A stretch of 55,580 nucleotides of DNA from contig JAKIUQ010000015.1 of NCBI GenBank assembly GCA_021647465.1, forward strand, positions 1 to 55,580, written 5' to 3'. Each line of letters starts with the position of its first letter. Within the stretch, counting starts at the first letter, position 1. The DNA is from Emcibacter sp. (GTDB lineage Bacteria > Pseudomonadota > Alphaproteobacteria > Sphingomonadales > Emcibacteraceae). Below are positions 19,035-27,363 of this stretch, piece by piece. The notes below the pieces were generated by a model. That model was not told where the DNA came from, did not search any database, and was given only the letters and a program-made list of their open reading frames with translations. The position numbers and the translations under genes are program-made.

Positions 19035-19645
19035 CCCGTTACGGAATGGTATTTGATGTCAAACGCTGTATCGGCTGTAACGCCTGTACCGTGGCCTGCA
19101 AGCAGGAGAACTCTCTGCCTGACGGCGTCTTTTTCACTCGCACATTAAGTGCGGAAATCGGCGAATATCCAAATGTGTCGCGCACCTATCTGCCGACGAT
19201 CTGCAATCATTGCGAGGATGCGCCTTGCGAAAAAGTCTGCCCTAGCGGCGCGACCTATACCCGCGATGACGGTATCGTTATGGTGGACGGGGAAAAATGT
19301 ATAGGCTGCGGCTCCTGCGCGGTGGCCTGTCCCTATGATATGCGCACCCAGATTGAAGAAACCCAGATAACAAATGGTCTTTTCGGTGACGGTAACCTGA
19401 CACCATTTGAGGAACAGGGCTATTCCCGTTTTGAATGTGGAACTTTTACCAAATGCGATTTCTGCTCAGAGCGGGTGGACGGGGGCCTGGATCCGGCCTG
19501 CGTCGCCACATGCCCGACCGATGCGCGGGTATTTGGCGACCTTGATGATCCGGACAGTAAAGTAAGCAAACTGATCCGGGATCGTATGGGCCGGCAACCT
19601 TTACCAGAAAAAAATACCCGCCCCAAAGTATATTATATTGATTAA
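19031..19645 (+). CDS. Four-[4Fe-4S] ferredoxin subunit (DmsB-like)
   Basis: This is a 204-residue iron-sulfur subunit with four Cys clusters in the DmsB/PhsB pattern: CIGCNACTVAC at the N-terminus, CNHCEDAPCEKVC, CIGCGSCAVACPY, and CDFCSERVDGG with a later CVATCP. All expected cysteines are seen. It carries electrons between the molybdopterin subunit and the membrane anchor on the cytoplasmic side. Its ATG overlaps the stop of the catalytic subunit (ATGA), indicating coupled translation, and it ends 16 bp before the anchor gene. Confidence 0.94.
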   Translation: MTRYGMVFDVKRCIGCNACTVACKQENSLPDGVFFTRTLSAEIGEYPNVSRTYLPTICNHCEDAPCEKVCPSGATYTRDDGIVMVDGEKCIGCGSCAVACPYDMRTQIEETQITNGLFGDGNLTPFEEQGYSRFECGTFTKCDFCSERVDGGLDPACVATCPTDARVFGDLDDPDSKVSKLIRDRMGRQPLPEKNTRPKVYYID

Positions 19646-19661
19646 TCCGAGGAGAGCGACA

Positions 19662-20579
19662 ATGTTTAAGGTAAGTTTGAAGAATATACTTCGCCCCGGA
19701 TTTGCCGGAGGCACGTTTAAATCCGGCTATCGGTTTCAAAAATATTGGGATACGCCCATGGCAACCGCATTTTTTTGCGGCGAGACGGGGGCGGGGTTGT
19801 TTATTATTTCCATGTTGATGGATTTTCTGCCGGGGATTATTTTTGGTTTATTAATTACCGGTGTGGGAAAGACTTTCTTTCATTTGACCCATATGGGCGT
19901 GCCGGGTAAAGCATGGCGGGCCATGTTGCGGCCAGACCGATCCTGGATTAGCCGGGGACTGTGGGGGATTATTTTCTTTGTTGGTTTCGGGAGTATTCAT
20001 GTTCTTGAGATGCTCTTTAATGTGGTGCCCGCTGGTCTGGAGCCTGCCGTTTATATGTTGGCCATTGCCGGCGCGATGGTGGTTGTGACCTATCAGGGTT
20101 TCGCCATGTCCCATTCAACGGCCATTTCATTCTGGAGCACCGGTTTAATGCCAATCTCCAGTATGTTGTATGGGTTGCTTATGGGGGCATCCCTCGTTTT
20201 GTTCTTGAACGCATTTGGTTTTTCGATCTCAAGTCCCGAATATATTTCTATGGTGGGTTTGGCACAGGTCATTTTGATCATTGCAGTGCAAATTTGCCTG
20301 TTTAGCTTACTTCATGGGGCTAAAAATGGGTCAAAAGGCGCGGAGCAATCATATGTTTTATTGACCAAAGACTTTCTGGCGCGGCCTTTCCTGTTTGGTG
20401 TTGTCGGGGTCGGCGGCCTTGTTCCTCTATTGATTTTACTGTTTATCCCCACAAATTTTATCATAAACCTGATTGTCACAGGATGTGTCATGGCGGGTTT
20501 TTATCTATTCAGGCTCCTTATCTTTAAAGCGGGGGTTCTGGACCCTATTCTAAGCCCGGCAGATATATTCAAGCGTTAA
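19662..20579 (+). CDS. NrfD/DmsC-type quinone-interacting membrane anchor
   Basis: This is a 305-residue polytopic protein with about eight hydrophobic segments, for example ~34-58, 90-115, 125-145, 160-180, 197-217 and 245-290. The start is the ATG at 19662, which has GAGGAG 7 nt upstream; the in-frame ATG at 19638 lies inside the previous gene and has no ribosome binding site. The motif HLTHMGVPGKAWRAMLRPDRSW resembles the conserved helix-loop of NrfD-family subunits, with basic residues facing the cytoplasm. It would anchor the complex and pass electrons to or from quinone. A strong terminator follows at 20604. Confidence 0.87.
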   Translation: MFKVSLKNILRPGFAGGTFKSGYRFQKYWDTPMATAFFCGETGAGLFIISMLMDFLPGIIFGLLITGVGKTFFHLTHMGVPGKAWRAMLRPDRSWISRGLWGIIFFVGFGSIHVLEMLFNVVPAGLEPAVYMLAIAGAMVVVTYQGFAMSHSTAISFWSTGLMPISSMLYGLLMGASLVLFLNAFGFSISSPEYISMVGLAQVILIIAVQICLFSLLHGAKNGSKGAEQSYVLLTKDFLARPFLFGVVGVGGLVPLLILLFIPTNFIINLIVTGCVMAGFYLFRLLIFKAGVLDPILSPADIFKR

Positions 20580-20603
20580 ATAAACCTCTGTCGTTTCGTA
20601 TGT

Positions 20604-20640
20604 CACCCGGCGAATCTATGGACATTCGCCGGGTGTTTTT
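20604..20640 (+). terminator. Rho-independent terminator after the DMSO-family operon
   Basis: Perfect 12-bp arms CACCCGGCGAAT (20604-20615) and ATTCGCCGGGTG (20624-20635) surround an 8-nt loop and are followed by TTTTT. The hairpin starts 24 bp after the NrfD-type gene stop and isolates the three-gene operon from the TonB receptor transcript. Confidence 0.93.
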
Positions 20641-20789
20641 CTTTGAAATTTAGCCCTATTTCAGTTTATGGACGAACTTTGAGTATTAAATTCTGGTTGA
20701 CAAAAGCTATAAATATATTTTAAGTTTAAATTAATCATAAAAATACATATAAAAAAATAATTAAATCACAAAGTATAATCGCTTAAATT

Positions 20790-20810
20790 TTTTGAATGAA
20801 ACATTCAAAA
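20790..20810. promoter_or_regulatory. Perfect 21-bp palindrome, candidate operator of the TonB receptor gene
   Basis: The arms TTTTGAATG and CATTCAAAA flank AAA, 51 bp before the receptor start codon in an AT-rich leader (20643-20860 holds no gene). A palindrome of this size and position is typical of a MarR- or TetR-family operator; TGAATG/CATTCA arms are also seen in acyl-CoA-responsive TetR sites. The local MarR-type gene at 25507-26091 is the nearest candidate binder. Confidence 0.5.
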
Positions 20811-20860
20811 GATATTTATCAAATAGAAAAATATGTTGATATTAAACAGGGAGGAAAACT

Positions 20861-23362
20861 GTGACTGATAACACCCAAAATAAAAATAATAACCTATTGA
20901 AAAACCTGCTCGGCTATAGCGCCTTGGCGGGGATTTTCTTTGGAATGTCTGTGCCGGCTTCCGCACAAATGAACGCGGAAAAAGAAAATTATGCTGCCTT
21001 GGAAGAAATTACGGTAACTGCGCAGAAACGCCAGCAGAATTTACAGGAAGTTGGTATCGCCATATCGGCTTTCTCGGGCGGGATGCTGGACAAAATGGGC
21101 GTTACGCAAAGCTCGGAGGTTGCAGACCTTGTTCCCGGCGTACATATCAGCGGTAATCTGGCGGGTCAGAATACCCAGTTTACAATTCGCGGCGTTACGC
21201 AAAATGATTTTAACGATATTGTGGAATCGCCGAATGCTGTTTATCTGGATGAGGGATATATTGCCATTGCGCAGGGACAGTCTTTTGCCACTTTTGATAT
21301 TGACCGCGTTGAAATCCTCAAAGGCCCGCAGGGTACGCTCTTTGGCCGTAATGCCACGGGCGGTTTGGTCCATTATATCAGCCGTCAGCCGACATTTGAG
21401 GGGGTTGAAGGTTATGTGGATGGGACAGTGGGTTTGTTTGACACCCCTGCCAATGCCGAAAGTTACGAAATCACAGGGGCTTTAAATATTCCCTTTTCGG
21501 ACAAGATGGCGGCAAGATTTGCGGTCAAATATCGTCAACATGATGGCTATTTAAAAAATAACTACCCTGAGGGTCAATTTGGCGGATCGCCGGGGGCTGG
21601 TGCGGGGGCTGATTTAGGGGATGATGATACTTTTTCCGCCCGAAGCATTTTTCTGTTTCAACCTAATGAAAATCTGTCGATTCGCCTTTCGGGGAATTAT
21701 TCGGCCAGCAGGCTGGCCACCGGGCCATATCAATCAAAACCAACCATTGCGGTTTTTGAGAATGTTAATGGTATGGCGGAACTTGTGAATGTTATTGATG
21801 TGGATCCCGGGGAAACGCGGGCGTCTATTGCCCCCGATGGTTCTGATTTTGGCTCTGACCTGGATAATGATGGTATCTTTGGATTAAATGATCCTGATGA
21901 TGCGTTTCTGACATCCCGTTTTGGCGTTGGTACTGATTTTTTCGGCTATGTTGACGCGGATGGTGCTGATTTCACGACGTCCAGTGATTTTGCGTTTAAA
22001 GATCAGGGGCGTATCGATACATATGGCATCAATTTGAATATTGGGTGGGACGTTAATGACAGCATGACATTAACGGCAATTTCTGACTTTAAAGATTATG
22101 AGAAGTTGCTTTTTATTGATGTGGATTCGGCTCCGGTTAATCAGTCTGCCAATTATGCTGCTGTCAATGCAACCAGTTTCACGCAGGAAGTCCGCCTTAA
22201 CGGCGAAGGGGAGAACCATCGTTGGGTTGGGGGGGTATTTTATCTGAATATTGATAATGAGTCAGATAATGGTCTGAAATTCCCGGTTGGCAGCGTTGTC
22301 CCCGGCGCGCCGTTTGACCTTGCATCTGACGCCCGTCTTACGACAAATTCATATTCAGCTTTCGGACAGATAGAATATGATATAAACGACAAATTAACGT
22401 TTATTGTCGGTGCCCGTATCATAAGAGAAGAAAAGGATTATGAATTTTCTCAAAATCTTTATTTTACGCAAAGCTCTTTTGAAATTCATCAGGGAACGCC
22501 TATTCAAATCGGCCCTCTGTTTAACGGGCCAGGGGGGGCGCCATCCTCATTCGTTGCCGCGACGGGTGATACGCTCTGGGCCGGAAACCTTCAATTGAAT
22601 TATCGTCCAAATGATGATTTGCTTCTTTTCTCCTCCATAAAACGCGGTGTCAAGGCGGGTAGTTTTAATGCTCAACTGGCCGGGGGCGCATTGGTGCCAA
22701 ACCTTGAAAATGCGATCCCCTATAAGGAAGAAATTCTTTATAGCTATGAACTGGGCTTCAAGAAAACATTTGCGGATGGTCGGGGCCGTTTTAACGGTAA
22801 TGCCTTCTATTATGATTATAATGACTATCAGGCATTTCTGTTTACCGGTGTTTCCGGAATTGTTGTGAATGCCGATGCCGAATATTTCGGAGCTGATCTG
22901 GAATTACAATTCATGCCGGTTGAAGGACTGTTAACGCAGCTTTCCGGCTCTTGGATTAACGCCACGGTAAAGGATGTCCCCTTACGTATCGGTGGGCCGA
23001 TTGTACGTGATGTTGATCCGACTTACACACCGGAGTTTCAATTTTCAGGTCTGGTTCGTTATGAATGGGCTGCCTTTGACGGCATGATGTCTCTTTTGGC
23101 TGATGCCTCATGGTCAGATTCCTTCTTTTATAACTTAAGAAATTTTGATGCTGACCAGTTTGACAGCTATTTCCTGATGAATGCCCGGTTGGGATGGACG
23201 AATGTCGATGAAACGCTGGAGATCGCCCTTCAGGCGCGTAACCTGACAGATGCACGCGCCGGAACGCAGGGTTTTGATCTTGCCACATTATGCGGGTGTA
23301 ACGAAGTCGCTTACCGTGCGCCGCGCTGGTTCGGGTTTAACATTAAATATAATTTCAACTGA
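20861..23362 (+). CDS. TonB-dependent outer-membrane receptor (2)
   Basis: This is an 833-residue receptor starting at GTG 20861, with GGGAGGA 6 nt upstream. It has a signal peptide (hydrophobic LLGYSALAGIFFGMSVPASAQ), a TonB box EEITVTAQKRQ, a plug with GTLFGRNATGGLVHYISRQP, and a barrel ending in an aromatic-rich WFGFNIKYNFN. It belongs to the same broad SusD-less class as the receptor at 9850 but is clearly divergent in sequence. It has its own promoter after a terminator and a strong palindromic operator candidate. It ends convergently with the GMC oxidoreductase, overlapping by 8 bp. The imported ligand is unknown. Confidence 0.93.
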   Translation: MTDNTQNKNNNLLKNLLGYSALAGIFFGMSVPASAQMNAEKENYAALEEITVTAQKRQQNLQEVGIAISAFSGGMLDKMGVTQSSEVADLVPGVHISGNLAGQNTQFTIRGVTQNDFNDIVESPNAVYLDEGYIAIAQGQSFATFDIDRVEILKGPQGTLFGRNATGGLVHYISRQPTFEGVEGYVDGTVGLFDTPANAESYEITGALNIPFSDKMAARFAVKYRQHDGYLKNNYPEGQFGGSPGAGAGADLGDDDTFSARSIFLFQPNENLSIRLSGNYSASRLATGPYQSKPTIAVFENVNGMAELVNVIDVDPGETRASIAPDGSDFGSDLDNDGIFGLNDPDDAFLTSRFGVGTDFFGYVDADGADFTTSSDFAFKDQGRIDTYGINLNIGWDVNDSMTLTAISDFKDYEKLLFIDVDSAPVNQSANYAAVNATSFTQEVRLNGEGENHRWVGGVFYLNIDNESDNGLKFPVGSVVPGAPFDLASDARLTTNSYSAFGQIEYDINDKLTFIVGARIIREEKDYEFSQNLYFTQSSFEIHQGTPIQIGPLFNGPGGAPSSFVAATGDTLWAGNLQLNYRPNDDLLLFSSIKRGVKAGSFNAQLAGGALVPNLENAIPYKEEILYSYELGFKKTFADGRGRFNGNAFYYDYNDYQAFLFTGVSGIVVNADAEYFGADLELQFMPVEGLLTQLSGSWINATVKDVPLRIGGPIVRDVDPTYTPEFQFSGLVRYEWAAFDGMMSLLADASWSDSFFYNLRNFDADQFDSYFLMNARLGWTNVDETLEIALQARNLTDARAGTQGFDLATLCGCNEVAYRAPRWFGFNIKYNFN

Positions 23363-24908
23363 TAACGCCCGACCAGTTGTTCAAAATATATTCCGATGAT
23401 CTGAGCGTGAGAGCATGGACGGTGTAGGTGGGATTGACGCCGCCGCTGGTGGGGAATAATCCGGGGCCGGCGATAAAAAGATTGTCGATATCATGGCATT
23501 GACCATAGGAATTGGTAACAGAGTTTTCCGCAGTATCCCCCATAATTGTCCCGCCCATGATATGCATGGGGCCCAAGGGGCCGTTCCAGAATTCTGTGGC
23601 CCCTGCGGCCTTGAAAATTTCGATGCCTTCCTGTTTGGCCCCCTGCCATAACGCATGGGAATCGGCATGGGACGTGTGATGAATATGGGCCAATGGGATG
23701 CCGAACTTATCCCTGTCAGAAGACAGCTTTACATGGTTTTCTTTCACGGGTAAATCTTCAACACATGCGGTCATGGTGCCAAAATGATGCGCGGCCCGTG
23801 CCATGAATTCGGTTAGTTTAGCCCCGTAAAGACCGGGATTGCTGCCGCCGTATCCCAGCAGATCATTGGGTTTTACGGCTTGTGCAATCATCCATTGATA
23901 GCTGCCAAATCCTTTTGTCCGTTGATCCTTATGGTCGTATGAGTCCTGATTAAGCATCTGGCCGCCCGTGGCCCCCATATAGGGTGCCGTTTCCTGATCA
24001 AACAATCCATAAACAAGGGCCGCTGCATGGCTCATGATATAGGCACCGACCAGACCGCTGCGATTGGCAAGGCCCCCCTCAGCAGAATTCAGCAGCAAAC
24101 GCGGATTTTGTATGGCATAGGCTGCGAGTATAACCACATCAGCCATTTGGGTAATCTTTGCACCATCTTTATTCTGGTAATGAACACCGATGGCTTTTTT
24201 GCCACTTTTATCGGTTAATATACGTGTCACGGCCGCATTATGAATGATATTAACATCCTGCTTTATGGCTTTTGGCAAATAATGGGCAAGGGGGCTTGCC
24301 AAAGCTCTGGTCGGACAGCCCGCATCACACCAGCCATCCCAAAGACAGGCCGGTCGGCCCTGATAATCACGGCTATTGATGGCAAGCGGCAGGGGGGATG
24401 TCCGTTTGCCAAGCTTTGCAAATCCTCTGGCGATAACTTCGCTCTGCTGGAATGCGGGGACTGGCGGCAGAGGATACGGATCCCCTTTTGGTCGCCAGAT
24501 TTCTGCGGTATGATCACCTGAAATGCCAACTTCCTGTTGAATTTTATCATAAAAGGGCCGGATATCATCATAGTCTATGGGCCAGTCAACCGCGCGATTA
24601 TACAGGCTTTTTACTTTAAAGTCTTCCACATGAAGGCGCGGCCAGACCGCATAATGATGCAGGGCAGATCCGCCGGTGCCATAGCCTGAATTAAAGACAT
24701 TGCCAATGGGCTGCCTGCCGTTTTCTTCAACAGGCGCGCCGCCCCATTTCAGGCGCCGTGCGTGAATCTGTGAACTGGTAAGGTCTTCGAGTCTTCTTTC
24801 CGGGCCGGCCTCCAGTATGGTGACTTTTTTGCCGGCCTCGGACAATTTTGCCGCCATAAGACTTCCCGCTGCGCCGGAACCGACGATGATAACGTCTGTT
24901 TTTTTCAT
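23355..24908 (-). CDS. GMC-family FAD oxidoreductase, large subunit of a membrane-bound dehydrogenase
   Basis: This is a 517-residue flavoprotein. The N-terminal FAD motif is DVIIVGSGAAGSLMAAKL followed by ILEAGPE. The C-terminal GMC region contains HIMGGTIMGD, then GPGLFPTSGGVNPTYTVHALTLR with the paired N/H of the active site. It oxidises an alcohol or sugar carbon and is the size of gluconate/sorbitol dehydrogenase-type large subunits. It has no signal peptide; such subunits are exported by riding with a Tat-tagged small subunit, which is the gene immediately upstream (overlap 4 bp, ATGA). A cytochrome c partner is not in the window. Confidence 0.92.
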   Translation of the reverse strand: MKKTDVIIVGSGAAGSLMAAKLSEAGKKVTILEAGPERRLEDLTSSQIHARRLKWGGAPVEENGRQPIGNVFNSGYGTGGSALHHYAVWPRLHVEDFKVKSLYNRAVDWPIDYDDIRPFYDKIQQEVGISGDHTAEIWRPKGDPYPLPPVPAFQQSEVIARGFAKLGKRTSPLPLAINSRDYQGRPACLWDGWCDAGCPTRALASPLAHYLPKAIKQDVNIIHNAAVTRILTDKSGKKAIGVHYQNKDGAKITQMADVVILAAYAIQNPRLLLNSAEGGLANRSGLVGAYIMSHAAALVYGLFDQETAPYMGATGGQMLNQDSYDHKDQRTKGFGSYQWMIAQAVKPNDLLGYGGSNPGLYGAKLTEFMARAAHHFGTMTACVEDLPVKENHVKLSSDRDKFGIPLAHIHHTSHADSHALWQGAKQEGIEIFKAAGATEFWNGPLGPMHIMGGTIMGDTAENSVTNSYGQCHDIDNLFIAGPGLFPTSGGVNPTYTVHALTLRSSEYILNNWSGVIS

Positions 24909-25489
24909 GAGGGGGCTTTCCAGGGATGGGATGGCGCGATATGGGCCATATAGGGGATGTCCATACTGTCAAAACTACTCATCGTGCCGTATGTTACATC
25001 AATGGCATCGCTGCGCAGGACGAAATAAAACAAGGGGGCAGGAGGGGGGACTTGTCCCGTTTCTGGCCAGCCGGCCGGATTTTTTTGCATCATGATTGAG
25101 ATGAATTCAGATATTTCTGCCTCACTCAGGTCAAAGGGGCTCTTATTATATTTTAGCCGTACCGATCTTTCAAATGCCTTTAGAGCAGAAGTATAAAAGT
25201 TTTTAAAAGGTGGGTTCATCCGCAAGTACCGCAGGATCAGGAGGTTATCCTCATTTGGGGCTGACAATTGATGGTCTATGAAATGGGATAATCCCGAAGA
25301 TTTTGCGCCCGGCACAATAGCATCCGAAAGAAAATCAAGGGCTGAAACCTGTTTTTGATTTAAACTTCGGAAAGGCATTTTTTGTGTTTTTGCTTCGGCA
25401 GGGGTGAGGTTAATAACCCCGTCACCAAGTAGAAATGCCAGAGTAAAAGCACCGCTGCCCAGGGAAAATATTCTTCTATTGATTTTTAT
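24905..25489 (-). CDS. Gluconate 2-dehydrogenase subunit 3-like protein with Tat signal, apparent ATA start
   Basis: The downstream ATG (25378) gives 157 residues starting MPFRSLNQKQ and no signal peptide. The same frame remains open upstream and encodes a textbook Tat signal: KINRRIFSLG, the hydrophobic run AFTLAFLLG, and a PAEA cleavage-like end. No ATG, GTG or TTG exists in that extension. An ATA codon at 25489-25487 lies exactly 5 nt after a perfect AGGAGG, giving 194 residues. I take ATA (or an ATG-to-ATA change) as the start. The family pairs with GMC dehydrogenases and carries them through the Tat system. It begins 18 nt after the MarR gene stop. Confidence 0.72.
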   Translation of the reverse strand: MKINRRIFSLGSGAFTLAFLLGDGVINLTPAEAKTQKMPFRSLNQKQVSALDFLSDAIVPGAKSSGLSHFIDHQLSAPNEDNLLILRYLRMNPPFKNFYTSALKAFERSVRLKYNKSPFDLSEAEISEFISIMMQKNPAGWPETGQVPPPAPLFYFVLRSDAIDVTYGTMSSFDSMDIPYMAHIAPSHPWKAPS

Positions 25490-25506
25490 AAACCCCTCCT
25501 CTTCAT

Positions 25507-26091
25507 TTACTCTTCTTCATCAAAGGATGGTCTGTGGGTGGCGGCAATTCGGGCACCCTGATCATACATGCCGGTCATGATGTCAAGAATCTTGCTGCCG
25601 CCTGTAAGCTGTTCATCCATGGCCCGAATGGCTTCGGTCATTTCAATCAAAAGCCCCCTGCGCAAGGCCACAAAGCGTTCTACGACCTCATTACCTGATG
25701 GGGTCGCGCGGTAACGGACACCTTTGCGGCGGTTATCGGTAGATGTCTTTTCGACCAGCTTGTCCTGGGTAAGTTTACGGATGGAATATTGAATGTTGGT
25801 ATTATCATCGCGGTTAAGCAGGCGGGCGATTTCAGTAATGCCCTTGGGCCGCCCGCGCATGGCAATTAAATTAAGAATTGCACAGTCGTTGGCGCTCATG
25901 TTGAAGCCAGAGGCGGCAACCATACATTCCTTCATCCACCGTGAAAAGCTCTCATAAGACCGTAGTAAGGAATATTCCAGCTCCGTCAGGGAAATTTCAT
26001 GGTCATTGGTGGCAAGATGCCAGTGCCGGTCTAATTCCAGCGTTCCTTTTTTTTCGGTTTTTTTTAAATCTTTTTTGTTTTTATCTGACAT
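25507..26091 (-). CDS. MarR-family transcriptional regulator
   Basis: This is a 194-residue winged-helix protein from the ATG at 26091. An in-frame TTG at 26154 would add 21 residues but has no good ribosome binding site. The DNA-binding core reads LNLIAMRGRPKGITEIARLLNR, then IQYSIRKLTQDKLVEKTSTDNRRKG, the helix-turn-helix plus wing of MarR regulators. The N-terminus is lysine-rich. It is the first gene of a leftward operon with the subunit-3 and GMC genes, so autoregulation is likely. The perfect palindrome at 20790-20810 is a possible target. Family members respond to phenolic or aromatic ligands. Confidence 0.88.
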   Translation of the reverse strand: MSDKNKKDLKKTEKKGTLELDRHWHLATNDHEISLTELEYSLLRSYESFSRWMKECMVAASGFNMSANDCAILNLIAMRGRPKGITEIARLLNRDDNTNIQYSIRKLTQDKLVEKTSTDNRRKGVRYRATPSGNEVVERFVALRRGLLIEMTEAIRAMDEQLTGGSKILDIMTGMYDQGARIAATHRPSFDEEE

Positions 26092-26390
26092 ATGTAGGTT
26101 TCGCCATCTCTCTATTATGTTTTCGCGAGGTAATTTGCCGCATTCGTGTTTCAATTCATAAATATATATTATATATAGAGGCCTGTAATTTGATCAAGTT
26201 TTATATTATATTTTAATAAGTAAATTTGTTATAAGCCAAACGGCCTTTCCAGAATATTATTATGCCATCCATGTTGGACTTTAATTTAGTAAGCCGGTTG
26301 ATTTGGAGCAAATATAAATTTATAAAAAAGCAATGGTGGCAAAATTCGGGAGACTTAATATCTTTCAAGTTAAAAGATCAGGAGTTTACT
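26092..26390. promoter_or_regulatory. AT-rich divergent region between the MarR operon and panB
   Basis: This region of roughly 300 bp is very AT-rich around 26160-26235 and includes TTTGATCAAG at 26190. The panB frame stays open through part of it without codon-like content. I see promoters as likely here but cannot place them precisely, and I see no additional gene. Confidence 0.3.
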
Positions 26391-27215
26391 ATGTATGCAG
26401 ATAATCAGATACGCCGTAATAATATTCGGGACATTACCAAGTTAAAGGGGGGGCGCCCTGTGGTGTCGCTCACCGCCTATACGGCCCCAATGGCGGCGCG
26501 GCTTGATCCTCATGTGGATTTTCTGCTGGTGGGCGATAGTTTGGCCATGGTGCTTTATGGCATGGAAAGCACCATCGGGGTTTCCTTAAACACCATGATT
26601 GAACATACCAAGGCCGTTATGCGGGGATCGCAAAAAGCTTTGGTGATACTTGATATGCCCTTTGGCTCTTTTGAACAATCAAAGGAGCAGGCTTTTAAGA
26701 ATGCCTCCCGCGTATTACGGGAAACCGGATGCGCGGCGGTTAAGCTTGAAGGCGGCGCGGCCATGGCAGAAACCATCAGGTTTCTGGTGGATCGGAATAT
26801 TCCGGTAATGGCCCATATTGGTTTGCGCCCGCAAGCCGTGCATGTGATGGGCGGTTATCGTACCCAAGGTAAAAATGAAGAAGAGCGCACCGAAATGCTG
26901 AATGATGCTTTTGCCATTCAAGACGCCGGTGCCTTTTCTGTTGTTTTGGAGGGGGTGGCAGAGCCATTAGCGGCAGAAATCACTGAAAAGCTCGATATTA
27001 TAACGATTGGCATTGGGGCGTCGGTTGATTGTGACGGACAGATTCTGGTGGTTGAGGATATACTGGGATATTTCCCCAGTAACGCTAAATTTGTCAAGCG
27101 TTACGCAGAGGTTGGAGAGACTATTGATTCTGCAGTGAAGCAATATGCCGATGAGGTGAAGGCCAAAATATTCCCGTCGCCGGATCATACTTATAGCTTA
27201 AAGCCTGAATCCTGA
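26391..27215 (+). CDS. panB: 3-methyl-2-oxobutanoate hydroxymethyltransferase
   Basis: This is a 274-residue cytoplasmic enzyme of pantothenate synthesis. It transfers a hydroxymethyl group from 5,10-methylene-tetrahydrofolate to 2-oxoisovalerate to give ketopantoate. PanB hallmarks are visible: TAYTAPMAARLD, FLLVGDSLAMVLYG (Mg-binding GDS), KLEGG, MAHIGLRPQ, VLEGV and IGIGAS. The frame is open back to 26262, but the ATG at 26391 has GGAG 6 nt upstream and gives the family length. It stands alone, with no panC nearby. It marks the transition from the catabolic region to housekeeping genes. Confidence 0.96.
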   Translation: MYADNQIRRNNIRDITKLKGGRPVVSLTAYTAPMAARLDPHVDFLLVGDSLAMVLYGMESTIGVSLNTMIEHTKAVMRGSQKALVILDMPFGSFEQSKEQAFKNASRVLRETGCAAVKLEGGAAMAETIRFLVDRNIPVMAHIGLRPQAVHVMGGYRTQGKNEEERTEMLNDAFAIQDAGAFSVVLEGVAEPLAAEITEKLDIITIGIGASVDCDGQILVVEDILGYFPSNAKFVKRYAEVGETIDSAVKQYADEVKAKIFPSPDHTYSLKPES

Positions 27216-27363
27216 CATTTTTTGGCTTTAAATCATCTTTTCTAGAGGGATTTGCCATTTTTTACGGGCAACGGTCATTGCCTGATTGCCTTCTGGGCAG
27301 AGCCGGGCTATCTTGACCCGCCGAAAGGCTATTTGTGGGATAATAAGAAAACAGGAGTATTGA

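Noticed and set aside
26262..26390. N-terminal extension of PanB
   Set aside because: The residues do not match the family, and a well-spaced GGAG precedes the ATG at 26391.
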